From the NCBI GenBank assembly GCA_902520725.1, contig CABYPB010000009.1:1-45960 (forward strand): a DNA stretch of 45,960 nucleotides, read 5' to 3'. Both the position numbers and the translations under genes were made by a program. This document shows, one piece after another, positions 1 to 7,404 of this stretch. Each line of letters opens with the position of its first letter. Position 1 is the stretch's first letter. The stretch is from an uncultured SAR86 cluster bacterium (GTDB taxonomy: Bacteria > Pseudomonadota > Gammaproteobacteria > Magnimaribacterales > D2472). The notes under the pieces are model-generated. The model was given only the letters and a program-made list of their open reading frames with translations, did no database searches and was not told the origin of the DNA.

Positions 1-215
1 CTTTACTTTTTTCTTCATTATTTTTTGCCAATGATGATGCAGAGAGAAAAGTGAGCGAATTATCTGTTGCGGAATTAAAACAAATCGTGAGAATGATTGT
101 TGAAGAAAGTATTGAGCAATGTACAGTATCTGGAACAATGGAAGGCAGGGCTAAATTAAACTTAGCAGTTGAAGGTGAAGTGGTTGCAAAAATGACTTGT
201 GAGTTTGAATCATAA
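1..215 (+). CDS. 3' end of a small exported protein, unknown function (partial)
   Basis: An open frame enters at the left edge (first complete codon at base 3) and stops with TAA at 213-215. It begins with a hydrophobic run (LLFSSLFFANDDAER) that looks like the end of a signal peptide, with a plausible cleavage after FA. About 55 charged residues follow and end in MTCEFES. The mature part would be small, with two cysteines (IEQCTVSG and MTCEF). I do not recognise a family. It is followed immediately, with one base between, by another small ORF on the same strand, so it probably belongs to the same transcript. The start lies outside the window, so the full length is unknown. Confidence 0.6.
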   Translation, partial: LLFSSLFFANDDAERKVSELSVAELKQIVRMIVEESIEQCTVSGTMEGRAKLNLAVEGEVVAKMTCEFES

Positions 216-216
216 A

Positions 217-411
217 ATGCCAAAAAGAAATCTTACAAAAATTTTTGAAAAAGGATGGAATAAAATTTTTGGTAAGGAAGAAGATATGACTAAGCTTAGA
301 ACGAAAAGTTTATTTAGAGCAAAGAATGGAATACAGAATGTAGGAACGCCTCATGACTGGGAAGATTATGAAAAGTATAAGAAAGAGTTAGAAGATGACA
401 AACCAGACTAA
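217..411 (+). CDS. Small hypothetical protein (64 aa)
   Basis: This is a 64-residue basic/acidic protein starting at the ATG at 217, one base after the previous stop. A GTG at 199 could extend it by six residues, but that start would lie inside the previous coding region and has no better ribosome binding site. It has no signal peptide or membrane segment. The centre is lysine-rich (LRTKSLFRAKNG), and the tail is charged and tryptophan-containing (HDWEDYEKYKKELEDD). Its 3' end overlaps the DUF2237 gene by 17 bases, which suggests translational coupling. No family was recognised. The tight packing between two coding regions is the main reason to believe it is real. Confidence 0.55.
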   Translation: MPKRNLTKIFEKGWNKIFGKEEDMTKLRTKSLFRAKNGIQNVGTPHDWEDYEKYKKELEDDKPD

Positions 412-766
412 TATCTTTGGTGATTCTATAGAAGAATGTTGTTCAAATCCTATTACTGGATTTTACAGAGATGGATTCTGTAGAACTGATGAGTTAGATC
501 GTGGTCTTCATGTTGTCTGTGCACAAATTACAGAAAGTTTTTTAGACTTTTCTAAAAATAGAGGTAATGATTTATCTACTCCAAGGCCAGAATTTAACTT
601 TCCAGGTCTAAAAGAGGGTGATTCATGGTGTTTATGTGCTGAAAGATGGAAAGAGGCTTATGAATGCGGCTTTGCACCTAAAATTTATCTCAAAAGAACT
701 AATAAAAAAGCCCTAAAAATCATAGATATTGATGTTTTAAAGAGCTTTGCATTAGATTTAATCTAA
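395..766 (+). CDS. DUF2237 family protein
   Basis: This 123-residue protein matches the DUF2237 pattern closely. An N-terminal NIFGDSIEECCSNPITGF block is followed by GFCRT, HVVCAQ, a central NDLSTPRPEFNFPGLKEG and then WCLCAERWKEA. These blocks and the several conserved cysteines (ECC, FCRT, VVCAQ, WCLC) are typical of the family, which is about 120 residues long and biochemically uncharacterised as far as I know. The cysteine and glycine pattern hints at a metal or redox role, but that is inference. It overlaps the small ORF upstream by 17 bases. The 3' gap before the sigma factor gene contains an ECF-type promoter, not a terminator I can recognise. Confidence 0.9.
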   Translation: MTNQTNIFGDSIEECCSNPITGFYRDGFCRTDELDRGLHVVCAQITESFLDFSKNRGNDLSTPRPEFNFPGLKEGDSWCLCAERWKEAYECGFAPKIYLKRTNKKALKIIDIDVLKSFALDLI

Positions 767-770
767 ATAT

Positions 771-799
771 TTTGTAACATCTCTAATCCTGATACGTTA
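771..799 (+). promoter_or_regulatory. ECF-type promoter of the sigma/anti-sigma operon
   Basis: TTTGTAACA (771-779) and CGTTA (795-799) are separated so that 16 bases lie between TGTAAC and CGTTA. The same two elements with identical spacing occur before the gene at 2118. The AAC in the -35 and CGT in the -10 are hallmarks of ECF sigma promoters. Autoregulation by the sigma factor encoded 30 bases downstream is inferred. Confidence 0.7.
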
Positions 800-829
800 A
801 GGAGTAGAAATAAATATATATTTAATACT

Positions 830-1408
830 ATGGAGGCACTATCCTTAATCGATTCAAATGCTGAAATCAAGCAGCCCAATGCAATTGTTAATAAAGAATC
901 TATTAAAAAAGTATGCAAGAATAGAATCGAGATGCCTTTCGATGAATTACTTAAAGATACCTTTAAAAAGCTTATGCCTTATGCAATGTTTTTAACATAC
1001 AAGAACGAAGCTGATTCGGAGGACTTAGTCCAGTACACAATATTAAAACTAATAAAAAACAAGGATAAATTTTTAGAACATCCAAAACCTATGGCATACG
1101 CAAAATTAATTTTAAAAAATAAATCTCGAGACGACTATCGCAAACAAAATAGAAATATATCTATTGAAGCTAATAATATTCTAGTTGCGAACGATGGATA
1201 CCATCAAGCGAGTTATGAATTTAAGGAAATGCTTGATTGTTTAGAGGCTTTTGACGAAACAGACAGAACAATCCTTAGCATGTTAGGTGCAGGTAATAGT
1301 TACGAAGAGATTCAAGAAGTTATCAGCGACATTAGCATGGCAAATTTAAGGGTTAAGGCAAATAGAGCAAGGATACGTCTTGCACATTGCATGGGGAAAA
1401 AATTATGA
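830..1408 (+). CDS. ECF-type RNA polymerase sigma factor
   Basis: This 192-residue protein has the two-domain layout of sigma-70 family ECF factors. Region 2 lies at roughly residues 35-100, with a conserved-type ADSEDLVQYTILKLIKN helix and the DNA-melting/-10 contact segment near KSRDDYRKQNR. Region 4 lies at roughly 135-188, as a helix-turn-helix (LEAFDETDRTILSMLGAGNSYEEI then NLRVKANRARIRL). About 30 extra residues precede region 2. It directs RNA polymerase to a small set of promoters in response to a signal relayed by its anti-sigma factor. The gene overlaps the next by four bases (ATGA). Its own promoter carries the TGTAAC/CGTTA pair shared with the gene at 2118, so positive autoregulation is likely. 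The ECF subgroup was not determined. Confidence 0.88.
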   Translation: MEALSLIDSNAEIKQPNAIVNKESIKKVCKNRIEMPFDELLKDTFKKLMPYAMFLTYKNEADSEDLVQYTILKLIKNKDKFLEHPKPMAYAKLILKNKSRDDYRKQNRNISIEANNILVANDGYHQASYEFKEMLDCLEAFDETDRTILSMLGAGNSYEEIQEVISDISMANLRVKANRARIRLAHCMGKKL

Positions 1409-2049
1409 ATGAAGAAATGCAAATACAAATCATTGAGTTAATAGATCAAGGTGCAACACTTGAGAACTCATCAGACTTAAGAGAGCTTGTTAATAGTTCA
1501 GATGAAGCTAAAACCTTTTATGAAAGCATATTAGTCTCTGAATCAGCTATTAAGGGTTTCTTTGGTGGTCATAAAGCAAAAGAACTCCACAATAAAATAG
1601 ATGCTTATGTTGATGAGCAGTTAAATGAGATATCTAAAGTTTCATCCATAAATTTTAAACCTATTTTAGGCTTTGCTATTGCAGCAAGCATGGCAGCTAT
1701 AGCATTCACTTTTTTCAACTATACCTCTCAAATAATCGATTCAGATTTAATAGTATATGAGGAGCCTAAAATTGTTATAGATGAAGAAGCTGAACCCATC
1801 TTCATATCAGGTGAAGATATGGTTAATGGTTTATGGGGACCATCCTCTGAACTAGCAAAGCAAATAGGACGAGATAGATATGAAATTATGTATGTAGTCT
1901 ATGAAGCTAATAAAGAAAATTTCATTGATAACAATATTAATCAACCTAAATCTGATGGGAACTTTTTTGTGGACTTATCCTTGGTTGAAAACCTAGACTC
2001 AAAATTTGTAATCGATGAAGTAAAAAGACACATTTTCTGTAGTTGTTAA
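1405..2049 (+). CDS. Putative anti-sigma factor, single-pass membrane protein
   Basis: I chose the ATG at 1405, which overlaps the sigma factor stop (ATGA), over a TTG at 1387. The 214-residue product has a cytoplasmic helical N-terminus (about 1-82) and one membrane helix (about 85-107, ILGFAIAASMAAIAFTFF). A C-terminal, probably periplasmic, domain of about 105 residues ends in RHIFCSC. Overlapping, translationally coupled position behind an ECF gene plus this topology is what anti-sigma factors show. I see no HxxxCxxC zinc anti-sigma motif, so it is not a canonical ZAS protein. The signal it senses cannot be read from the sequence. The C-terminal domain is not one I recognise. Confidence 0.65.
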   Translation: MNEEMQIQIIELIDQGATLENSSDLRELVNSSDEAKTFYESILVSESAIKGFFGGHKAKELHNKIDAYVDEQLNEISKVSSINFKPILGFAIAASMAAIAFTFFNYTSQIIDSDLIVYEEPKIVIDEEAEPIFISGEDMVNGLWGPSSELAKQIGRDRYEIMYVVYEANKENFIDNNINQPKSDGNFFVDLSLVENLDSKFVIDEVKRHIFCSC

Positions 2050-2054
2050 ATTAA

Positions 2055-2083
2055 TTTGTAACAAATCCTCTTGTGCTGCGTTA
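2055..2083 (+). promoter_or_regulatory. ECF-type promoter upstream of the unknown membrane protein
   Basis: TTTGTAACA (2055-2063) and CGTTA (2079-2083) are present, with 16 bases between TGTAAC and CGTTA as at 771-799. GAGTA also follows two bases after CGTTA in both copies. A target of the neighbouring ECF factor is the simplest reading. Confidence 0.68.
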
Positions 2084-2117
2084 GAGAGTAAGAAGCATTT
2101 ATATATACAGGAGAAAA

Positions 2118-2807
2118 ATGGAAGAATTTATTGGTTTTGGTTTGGCGGCTTTATTCATAACTGGCCTAGTTTTAACAATTAGAAAAGCATTTACAAAAAA
2201 GAAAGATTTATACGATTATGAAGATGAGATTATTTTAGATAATGATATGGTTCATTATGGCCCTTTCTCCGGGAGTTTTGATAAATCATATCGAAAACAT
2301 ATCCTCCTCCTAGCAGTCTCATCTTCATTCCTCTCTGCTGATATAGAATTAAGAACTATCGACAACTGGGGAATAAGTTCTTGGGATAACGAAACACTGC
2401 TACTTCAAAAAACTTCCTATGATACTAATTCAAACTTATTTATAGAGATGGAAAGACCATTTTGTATATGCACCGATCCTGTTATAACAACAGATTCAGG
2501 TAATACCAATTACAATATTGGGGACCGGATCGAAGCAGTAATGACAGTTGATGGGCGAAAGCCAAAAAAAATCGTATTTGATGTTCAATCTATATCTGAT
2601 AATGGTTCTTATTTATTAAAGCCTAAGTTTTATCCCTCTCTTAGATACTCAGAAATTATAAAAATCAAATTTGCTCAAAATGTTGAGATGGATGAAATGC
2701 TATTTAATACCAAAGGAATGTCCAATGCCATGAAGCAATCAGAAAAAATATGTCTAAGCGGTTATGATCTTGAAGAGCCTACAATTCAAGAAACTAAGAG
2801 AATATAA
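2118..2807 (+). CDS. Membrane-anchored protein of unknown function, probable ECF target
   Basis: This 229-residue protein has one N-terminal hydrophobic helix (about residues 5-25, IGFGLAALFITGLVL) followed by a lysine-rich stop-transfer (RKAFTKKK). A second hydrophobic stretch around 62-75 (HILLLAVSSSFLSADI) may be buried or a second membrane segment. The rest is soluble, with a close cysteine pair (FCICTD) and beta-rich sequence. I do not recognise a family. A good Shine-Dalgarno (AGGAG, 2109-2113) precedes the ATG. Its promoter duplicates that of the sigma operon, so it is probably switched on by that sigma factor and may carry out the envelope response. Its 3' end overlaps the convergent gene at 2794-3126 by 14 bases. 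Confidence 0.7.
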   Translation: MEEFIGFGLAALFITGLVLTIRKAFTKKKDLYDYEDEIILDNDMVHYGPFSGSFDKSYRKHILLLAVSSSFLSADIELRTIDNWGISSWDNETLLLQKTSYDTNSNLFIEMERPFCICTDPVITTDSGNTNYNIGDRIEAVMTVDGRKPKKIVFDVQSISDNGSYLLKPKFYPSLRYSEIIKIKFAQNVEMDEMLFNTKGMSNAMKQSEKICLSGYDLEEPTIQETKRI

Positions 2808-3126
2808 AAGATTCTCCGCATTCTTTTTTAAAATTATCTCTTTCCAGGCGCTCATTCTCTTCTAATAATTTATTAATTTGCTTTATGTGCTCGTCTAAAA
2901 TTCTTTTTTGAAATCTTAACTCTGCTTTTTCCTGTTTTGAGGACAGGACTAGTTCTGCATGCTTTAACCTAAGATGACTAAATACCAATCTACTTTTTAA
3001 CTCTTTTAATATCAAACGAATATCCCATGCTTGTAGGCCTATTTTTGTATATTCTGATGCTGTTTTGTACCATTTCGGCCAATACATACCTCCTCTTACA
3101 TGTCTGGTCTTATTTAATCTTTTCAT
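2794..3126 (-). CDS. Hypothetical coiled-coil protein, third gene of the umuDC operon
   Basis: The ATG at 3126 lies three bases after the umuC stop, so the gene is almost certainly co-transcribed with umuDC. The 110-residue product is very basic at the N-terminus (MKRLNKTRHVRGGMYWPKWY). It then forms long charged helices (about 40-105) with heptad-like leucines, such as IKQINKLLEENERLERD, suggesting a coiled coil. No catalytic motif is visible and I do not recognise a family. Guilt by association suggests a small accessory or regulator of SOS translesion synthesis, but that is inference. The 3' end overlaps the convergent gene at 2118-2807 by 14 bases. Confidence 0.55.
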   Translation of the reverse strand: MKRLNKTRHVRGGMYWPKWYKTASEYTKIGLQAWDIRLILKELKSRLVFSHLRLKHAELVLSSKQEKAELRFQKRILDEHIKQINKLLEENERLERDNFKKECGESFIFS

Positions 3127-3129
3127 TGT

Positions 3130-4392
3130 TCAGTTTACTTTAGGAAGCTCATACCAGTTAGTTGTATATTTGGGCGAAGTCATATTTTGCTTCATCGGTG
3201 ACCATTTTTTTGTATTTTGTGATGCGTAGTAAATTTGAGTTTCATAAGCATTCATTCGATCAATATATTTCATAAACCTTGTATTCTCTTTTGGTTCATT
3301 TGGGTCTTTAAATAATGAATATTGTCTAGTTTGCTCATTAGAAAATTTATTTAAAATTATTCCAGCTTTTGCATAGTCATATCCTGATCTAAAAATTGGA
3401 AGCAAGCCTTTTTTAGTTGCTGTAAGAATATCTCGTGTATCACTCGTTGGGGTGAATAACTCTATTGTTTTCATCCCGGTATGTTGAGGCTTATTTTTAT
3501 TGAAAGGACTTGTTCTTACAAACACAGAAACTTGAGAACATTTTTGTTTCTCACTTCGTAGTTTTTCTGAAGCACGCACAGCAAAATTACTAACTATTGG
3601 TTTTAAAGTTTCAAGATTAGAGACTCTTTCACCAAAACTTCTGCTGACTACTATCTGTTTTTTTGAAGAAATATCATCTTCAATATTTAAACATCTCTCA
3701 CCTCTAAGCTCTCTAACGGTTCTTTCTAAAACTACACTAAATCTTTTTCTAATATTTTGAGGACTAATTTCCGCAAGCTCTAAGGCTGTATTTATACCAG
3801 CAGCATTTAAATGATCATTTAATCTTCTTCCTACACCCCAAACTTTATGTACTGATGTATGTTTTAGAGCATCTTTGATTTGGTTTTTGTTTGATAAATA
3901 CAATACCGATGTTGGAATATTTTTTCTCTTAATTTCATTGATTGCAATTTTGCTCAGTGTTTTGTTGGGTGCTATGCCTATTCGAACTGGAACTCCAGTC
4001 CATTGCTTTACAAGGCCTCTCACATGACATCCAAAATCGTATAAATTATAGTTCTGCCTTAAAGAGTCTAGATCTAAAAAAGCCTCATCTATACTATATA
4101 CCTCAACTCTAGGAACAAATCCCTCTAAGATATTCATCACCCTAGATGAGATATCACCATAAAATGTAAAATTCGATGAAAATACTTTTCCATTTTCTTT
4201 TAGAAAAGAATCTCTTACTTTAAACCAAGGCACTCCCATACCTATACCCATTTTCTTTGCTTCTGTGCTTCTTGCAATAACGCATCCGTCATTATTAGAA
4301 AGAACAACAATAGGTATATTTTTTAAATCAGGACGAAAGATTCTTTCACAAGATGCATAAAAGCTTTCGCAGTCTACAAGAGCGAAAGCCAT
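3130..4392 (-). CDS. umuC: DNA polymerase V catalytic subunit UmuC (Y-family)
   Basis: This 420-residue protein has the full UmuC architecture. The palm begins FALVDCESFYASCE with the metal-binding Asp7, and the second catalytic motif is YSIDEAFLDL (Asp102, Glu103). The finger motif NNDGCVIARS and the HhH-containing thumb (KVWGVGRRLNDHL) follow, then the little-finger domain. QYSLF near residue 375 fits a beta-clamp binding motif. It is the error-prone translesion polymerase active with processed UmuD'2 and RecA. Its ATG abuts the umuD stop region (shared base 4392), a coupled arrangement as in E. coli. Length matches the family (about 420). Regulation is by the LexA box upstream of umuD. Confidence 0.96.
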   Translation of the reverse strand: MAFALVDCESFYASCERIFRPDLKNIPIVVLSNNDGCVIARSTEAKKMGIGMGVPWFKVRDSFLKENGKVFSSNFTFYGDISSRVMNILEGFVPRVEVYSIDEAFLDLDSLRQNYNLYDFGCHVRGLVKQWTGVPVRIGIAPNKTLSKIAINEIKRKNIPTSVLYLSNKNQIKDALKHTSVHKVWGVGRRLNDHLNAAGINTALELAEISPQNIRKRFSVVLERTVRELRGERCLNIEDDISSKKQIVVSRSFGERVSNLETLKPIVSNFAVRASEKLRSEKQKCSQVSVFVRTSPFNKNKPQHTGMKTIELFTPTSDTRDILTATKKGLLPIFRSGYDYAKAGIILNKFSNEQTRQYSLFKDPNEPKENTRFMKYIDRMNAYETQIYYASQNTKKWSPMKQNMTSPKYTTNWYELPKVN

Positions 4393-4820
4393 CAGAATTT
4401 ATTAATTGCAGCTGTAACGGTTCCTACTATTTCTAATTCTTGACCATGGTTTATAAATATAGGAGGGTAGTCTGGATTCTCTGGCATCAGGCACATTCTC
4501 GGTTTTAATTTTAATCTCTTGCATACAAATTCACCGTCTATTGTGGCAACAACAATGCTGTTATGAGATGGCTTAATACTTCTATCAACTATTAAAACTG
4601 CCTGATCTGTAATGCCAGAGCCAATCATGGATTGTCCCTGAGCCCTCACTAAAAAAGTTGCAGCTCCATTCTTAATCAAGTGTTTATTTAGATCTATAGG
4701 ACTTTCAATATAGTCACTAGCAGGGCTGGGGAACCCTGCATGGACCGATTCAAGAAAATAGGGCACAAATATTGCCGGCAGATTTTCTTCAGAAATTTTT
4801 CCGATATAGTTAACTTTCAT
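4392..4820 (-). CDS. umuD: SOS peptidase UmuD (S24 family)
   Basis: This 142-residue protein is close to the length of E. coli UmuD. The self-cleavage site HAGFPSPASDY is present (Ala28-Gly29). The Ser-Lys dyad is visible as GQSMIGSG (Ser64) and EFVCKRL (Lys101), so RecA-stimulated autocleavage to UmuD' should work. UmuD' then joins UmuC to form polymerase V. The ATG at 4820 sits 13 bases from a perfect LexA box, and umuC and a third small gene follow directly on the same strand. It has no N-terminal DNA-binding domain, which separates it from LexA or phage repressors of the same peptidase family. Confidence 0.96.
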   Translation of the reverse strand: MKVNYIGKISEENLPAIFVPYFLESVHAGFPSPASDYIESPIDLNKHLIKNGAATFLVRAQGQSMIGSGITDQAVLIVDRSIKPSHNSIVVATIDGEFVCKRLKLKPRMCLMPENPDYPPIFINHGQELEIVGTVTAAINKF

Positions 4821-4833
4821 AGGAATTACTAAA

Positions 4834-4853
4834 TACTGTATAAATATACAGTA
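4834..4853 (-). promoter_or_regulatory. LexA (SOS) box of the umuDC operon
   Basis: On the minus strand the site reads TACTGTATATTTATACAGTA, a fully conserved CTG-N10-CAG gammaproteobacterial LexA operator with symmetrical TA flanks. It ends 13 bases upstream of the umuD ATG and overlaps an AT-rich stretch able to serve as the -10. LexA repression relieved by DNA damage is expected from family knowledge. Confidence 0.93.
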
Positions 4854-4879
4854 TAATTTAAATTAGAACAATATAGTTT

Positions 4880-5584
4880 TTAAACTTTTTGAAGATTGTA
4901 TGAGTCACCCTCAATAGAAACCATCCAACCAGATTTATCCCAATCTCCAAGGACAATTCTTTTACACGAATCATGCTCATGTATCTTTGGTCTATGAGTA
5001 TGACCATGTATAAAAATATCTGGTTTATTTTCTTGAACGAAGCTATTCACCGTTAAGAGGTTTACATCTGTGATTTCAAGAGATTTTTTAGAGGTAGCAT
5101 CTTTACTATCAGCTCTTAATGAGTTTGCAATTTCATTTCTTTCATCAATGCTTTTAGATAAGAAATCTTTTTGCCATTCTTTTGATCTAACCTTGTTTCT
5201 GAATTCTATGTAGTCAGTATCATCAGTACATAAAAAATCTCCATGACTTAGAATTGTCCTTAAACCATTGATGTTCAAGGTATAAGGATCAGGGAGTATA
5301 GAAATGCCAACTTCATCTGCAAAAGCTTCACCAATTAAAAAATCTCTATTGCCATGCATAAAAAAGGTTTTGGGACCATTTGAAGTAAAGTCAGCAAGAA
5401 CTTTCTTTATTTCTTGATTAAAAGGATCGTCATCATCGTCCCCAACCCAAATCTCAAACAAATCTCCTAATATAAATAGATGTGTGCAAGTCTCCTTAGA
5501 TTCATTTAAGAATGTTTTAAAAGCATTAGTTAAATAAGGCGTATCTTTACTTAAATGTATGTCTGATATAAAGCGTGGCTTCAT
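4880..5584 (-). CDS. lpxH: UDP-2,3-diacylglucosamine diphosphatase LpxH
   Basis: This 234-residue calcineurin-like phosphoesterase hydrolyses UDP-2,3-diacylglucosamine to lipid X plus UMP in lipid A synthesis at the inner membrane. The metal ligands of the family are visible: SDIHL (Asp8, His10), [12 protein letters not shown] (Asp41), MHGNRDF (Asn79), SHGD (His114) and HGHTHRP (around 193-199). The LpxH-specific segment with [10 protein letters not shown] is also present. Its ATG overlaps the stop of the cyclophilin gene by four bases, an isomerase-lpxH pairing also seen in E. coli. The presence of LpxH implies a Gram-negative organism that makes lipid A. Confidence 0.95.
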   Translation of the reverse strand: MKPRFISDIHLSKDTPYLTNAFKTFLNESKETCTHLFILGDLFEIWVGDDDDDPFNQEIKKVLADFTSNGPKTFFMHGNRDFLIGEAFADEVGISILPDPYTLNINGLRTILSHGDFLCTDDTDYIEFRNKVRSKEWQKDFLSKSIDERNEIANSLRADSKDATSKKSLEITDVNLLTVNSFVQENKPDIFIHGHTHRPKIHEHDSCKRIVLGDWDKSGWMVSIEGDSYNLQKV

Positions 5585-6198
5585 TCACTAATAGTAACAG
5601 ACTCAATGGTTATAACATCAACTGGAACATCTTGATGGCCACCAGAAGATCCTGTTGCAACATCAGCGATTTGATCAACAACATCCATACCTTCAGTTAC
5701 AACCCCAAAGACTGCATAACCCCAGCCTTGAGAATTCTCTCCAGTATGATTCAAAAAAGCATTATCTTTGTGATTAATAAAAAACTGACTAGTTGCAGAA
5801 TGTGGATCCATAGTTCTCGCCATAGCAATAGTTCCTCTATCGTTGGGCAAACCATTATTAGCTTCATTTTGAATTGGAGCAGTTCCGCTTGATTTATTAT
5901 TCATATCGGCAGTTAAACCACCGCCTTGAACCATAAAACCATTAATAACTCTGTGAAATATAGTTCCTTCATAATAACCAGATTGTGCAATCGTTTTAAA
6001 GTTCTCCACTGTAATAGGGGCCTTTTCATTATTTAATTCTAATTGGATATCACCAGCAGATGTTTTGATGGTAACTTGTGTCATATTTTTCTCCTTAAAT
6101 TCTTCAACTTCCTTGATATCATTCTTATCTACACATGAAACAAGAAAAATTAGTAATGATGCAAGCGTTATTAGAGTTGAATTTTTTTTTATATTCAA
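5581..6198 (-). CDS. Peptidyl-prolyl cis-trans isomerase, cyclophilin type (lipoprotein form and possible cytoplasmic form)
   Basis: The cyclophilin domain covers about residues 39-205, with [15 protein letters not shown] and [13 protein letters not shown] as the isomerase core and GYAVFGVV in the last strand. It speeds cis-trans isomerisation of proline bonds in folding proteins. The long form starts at a TTG (6198) behind AGGAAA. It begins with a lipoprotein signal (LLIFLVSC, lipobox Cys22) followed by a charged linker. A second start, ATG at 6084 (residue 39), has a stronger Shine-Dalgarno (AAGGAG at 6096-6091) and would give a 167-residue PpiB-like cytoplasmic enzyme. Both forms may be made. 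The stop overlaps the lpxH start by four bases. Confidence 0.92.
   Translation of the reverse strand: MNIKKNSTLITLASLLIFLVSCVDKNDIKEVEEFKEKNMTQVTIKTSAGDIQLELNNEKAPITVENFKTIAQSGYYEGTIFHRVINGFMVQGGGLTADMNNKSSGTAPIQNEANNGLPNDRGTIAMARTMDPHSATSQFFINHKDNAFLNHTGENSQGWGYAVFGVVTEGMDVVDQIADVATGSSGGHQDVPVDVITIESVTISE
6091..6096 (-). promoter_or_regulatory. Internal ribosome binding site within the cyclophilin gene
   Basis: On the minus strand AAGGAG lies six bases before the ATG at 6084-6082, the ideal distance. It falls exactly at the junction between the lipoprotein leader and linker and the cyclophilin domain. This supports an internal translation start that would make a leaderless isomerase. Confidence 0.5.
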
Positions 6199-6232
6199 TG
6201 AAATTTCCTGAATTTATTAGCTAATTTTATCA

Positions 6233-7351
6233 TTAAAACTCATTATTCATAATGTAGTTTTTTAAATGAACATTAATATTTTTCTCACTTAGACCAAATT
6301 CTTCTAGTGAATAAGTATGCTTTTGCTTTTTTATCATTGTTTGATTAATGAGATATTGTTTCATTTTATTTTCAGTTTCTATATCAATGTCTAAACCAAA
6401 TTTTTCATAAATACTCTTGATGGTTGAAAGGGGATTATTTATGAAACCTGTATAGCTTACGTCAATAATTTGTTCTTGAGAAAGATTTTGTTTTGCATCG
6501 ATACCTTTATTGAGACTATGCTGCCAAAAATCTAAAATAACATTACCTATTTCTTTGGTATTAACATTCTTTGAAAATGCAGACCTAATATTTTTTGCAA
6601 GGCTACAAAATGAACCAATGGATTCCATTGGAGATCTATGAATATTTATAAATTTTGCATTTGGATAAGTAGATAGTATCTCTGGTATGTGACCAATATG
6701 ACTTGGATCTTTCAATAACCACCTTTTTGGCCTACCGTTAAGTTCAAGCATCTGAAAAAACTTTTTATGCCACATAAACACAGATTCAAAACTACAATCT
6801 TTAAGATACTCAACATATTCGGGTACGTTCGCCATACACATATATACAAAACTTCTCACATTTATAGTTGCTAGAAGCTCACATTCTTCTGGAGTTTGTG
6901 CACGAATATGATGCATCGACCTTAATTTTGGAATTATTGTTCTAGCAAATTTTAGTTCAGCGTTTATTTTCCATTCTCGCTTTTTTATATCAAAATTACT
7001 TTTGGTTAGTGGTAACGGAGACATAATTTCCCAATATTTAGGAGACCTATGATTTTTATCCAGCGCTAAAAGATTAAACAAGAATGTTGTTCCAGACCTA
7101 GGGAGTCCCGTAACAAAAATAGGATCAGCAGGAGGAGGTAAAACCTTGTCTTTTATAAAGTTATGCAACTTACTTCTCATTTTAAGTCTATCTTTAAGTT
7201 GATTTTTAAATGCAAAGGCACCAAATAAGTTGAATAAATTATTCTTATGGGCTGAATCAATTAATATGTTTAGTGGTTCCGTATAGTCATCTTCTCCAAG
7301 TTGACCCTCAAGGTCTCCTAGCATCCCACTAGCTGTAACATTTCCAAACAT
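6233..7351 (-). CDS. Sulfotransferase family protein
   Basis: This 372-residue protein has the PAPS-dependent sulfotransferase fold. The 5'-phosphosulfate loop is FVTGLPRSGTTFLFN (about residues 79-93), and the 3'-phosphate-binding region is NAKFINIHRSPMESIGS around 235-250. It would move sulfuryl from PAPS to an unknown acceptor; bacterial members act on lipids, glycans or small molecules. No signal peptide is present. The ATG at 7351 is 53 bases from the divergent arsC start, so the two probably share an intergenic promoter region. It lies 34 bases before the cyclophilin gene on the same strand and may be co-transcribed with it. Substrate unknown. Confidence 0.9.
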   Translation of the reverse strand: MFGNVTASGMLGDLEGQLGEDDYTEPLNILIDSAHKNNLFNLFGAFAFKNQLKDRLKMRSKLHNFIKDKVLPPPADPIFVTGLPRSGTTFLFNLLALDKNHRSPKYWEIMSPLPLTKSNFDIKKREWKINAELKFARTIIPKLRSMHHIRAQTPEECELLATINVRSFVYMCMANVPEYVEYLKDCSFESVFMWHKKFFQMLELNGRPKRWLLKDPSHIGHIPEILSTYPNAKFINIHRSPMESIGSFCSLAKNIRSAFSKNVNTKEIGNVILDFWQHSLNKGIDAKQNLSQEQIIDVSYTGFINNPLSTIKSIYEKFGLDIDIETENKMKQYLINQTMIKKQKHTYSLEEFGLSEKNINVHLKNYIMNNEF

Positions 7352-7404
7352 ATTCTCTATAAGATACCTTTATAATTGCAAATCCTCAATTTAAAATAAC
7401 TTAA

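Noticed and set aside
2932-2946. Possible second LexA box, CTGT-N7-ACAG
   Set aside because: Spacing is one base short of the required N8 and it lies inside the third gene of the umuDC operon.
5575-5892. Plus-strand open frame of 105 codons
   Set aside because: Lies wholly opposite the conserved cyclophilin coding region and encodes low-complexity sequence without a ribosome site.
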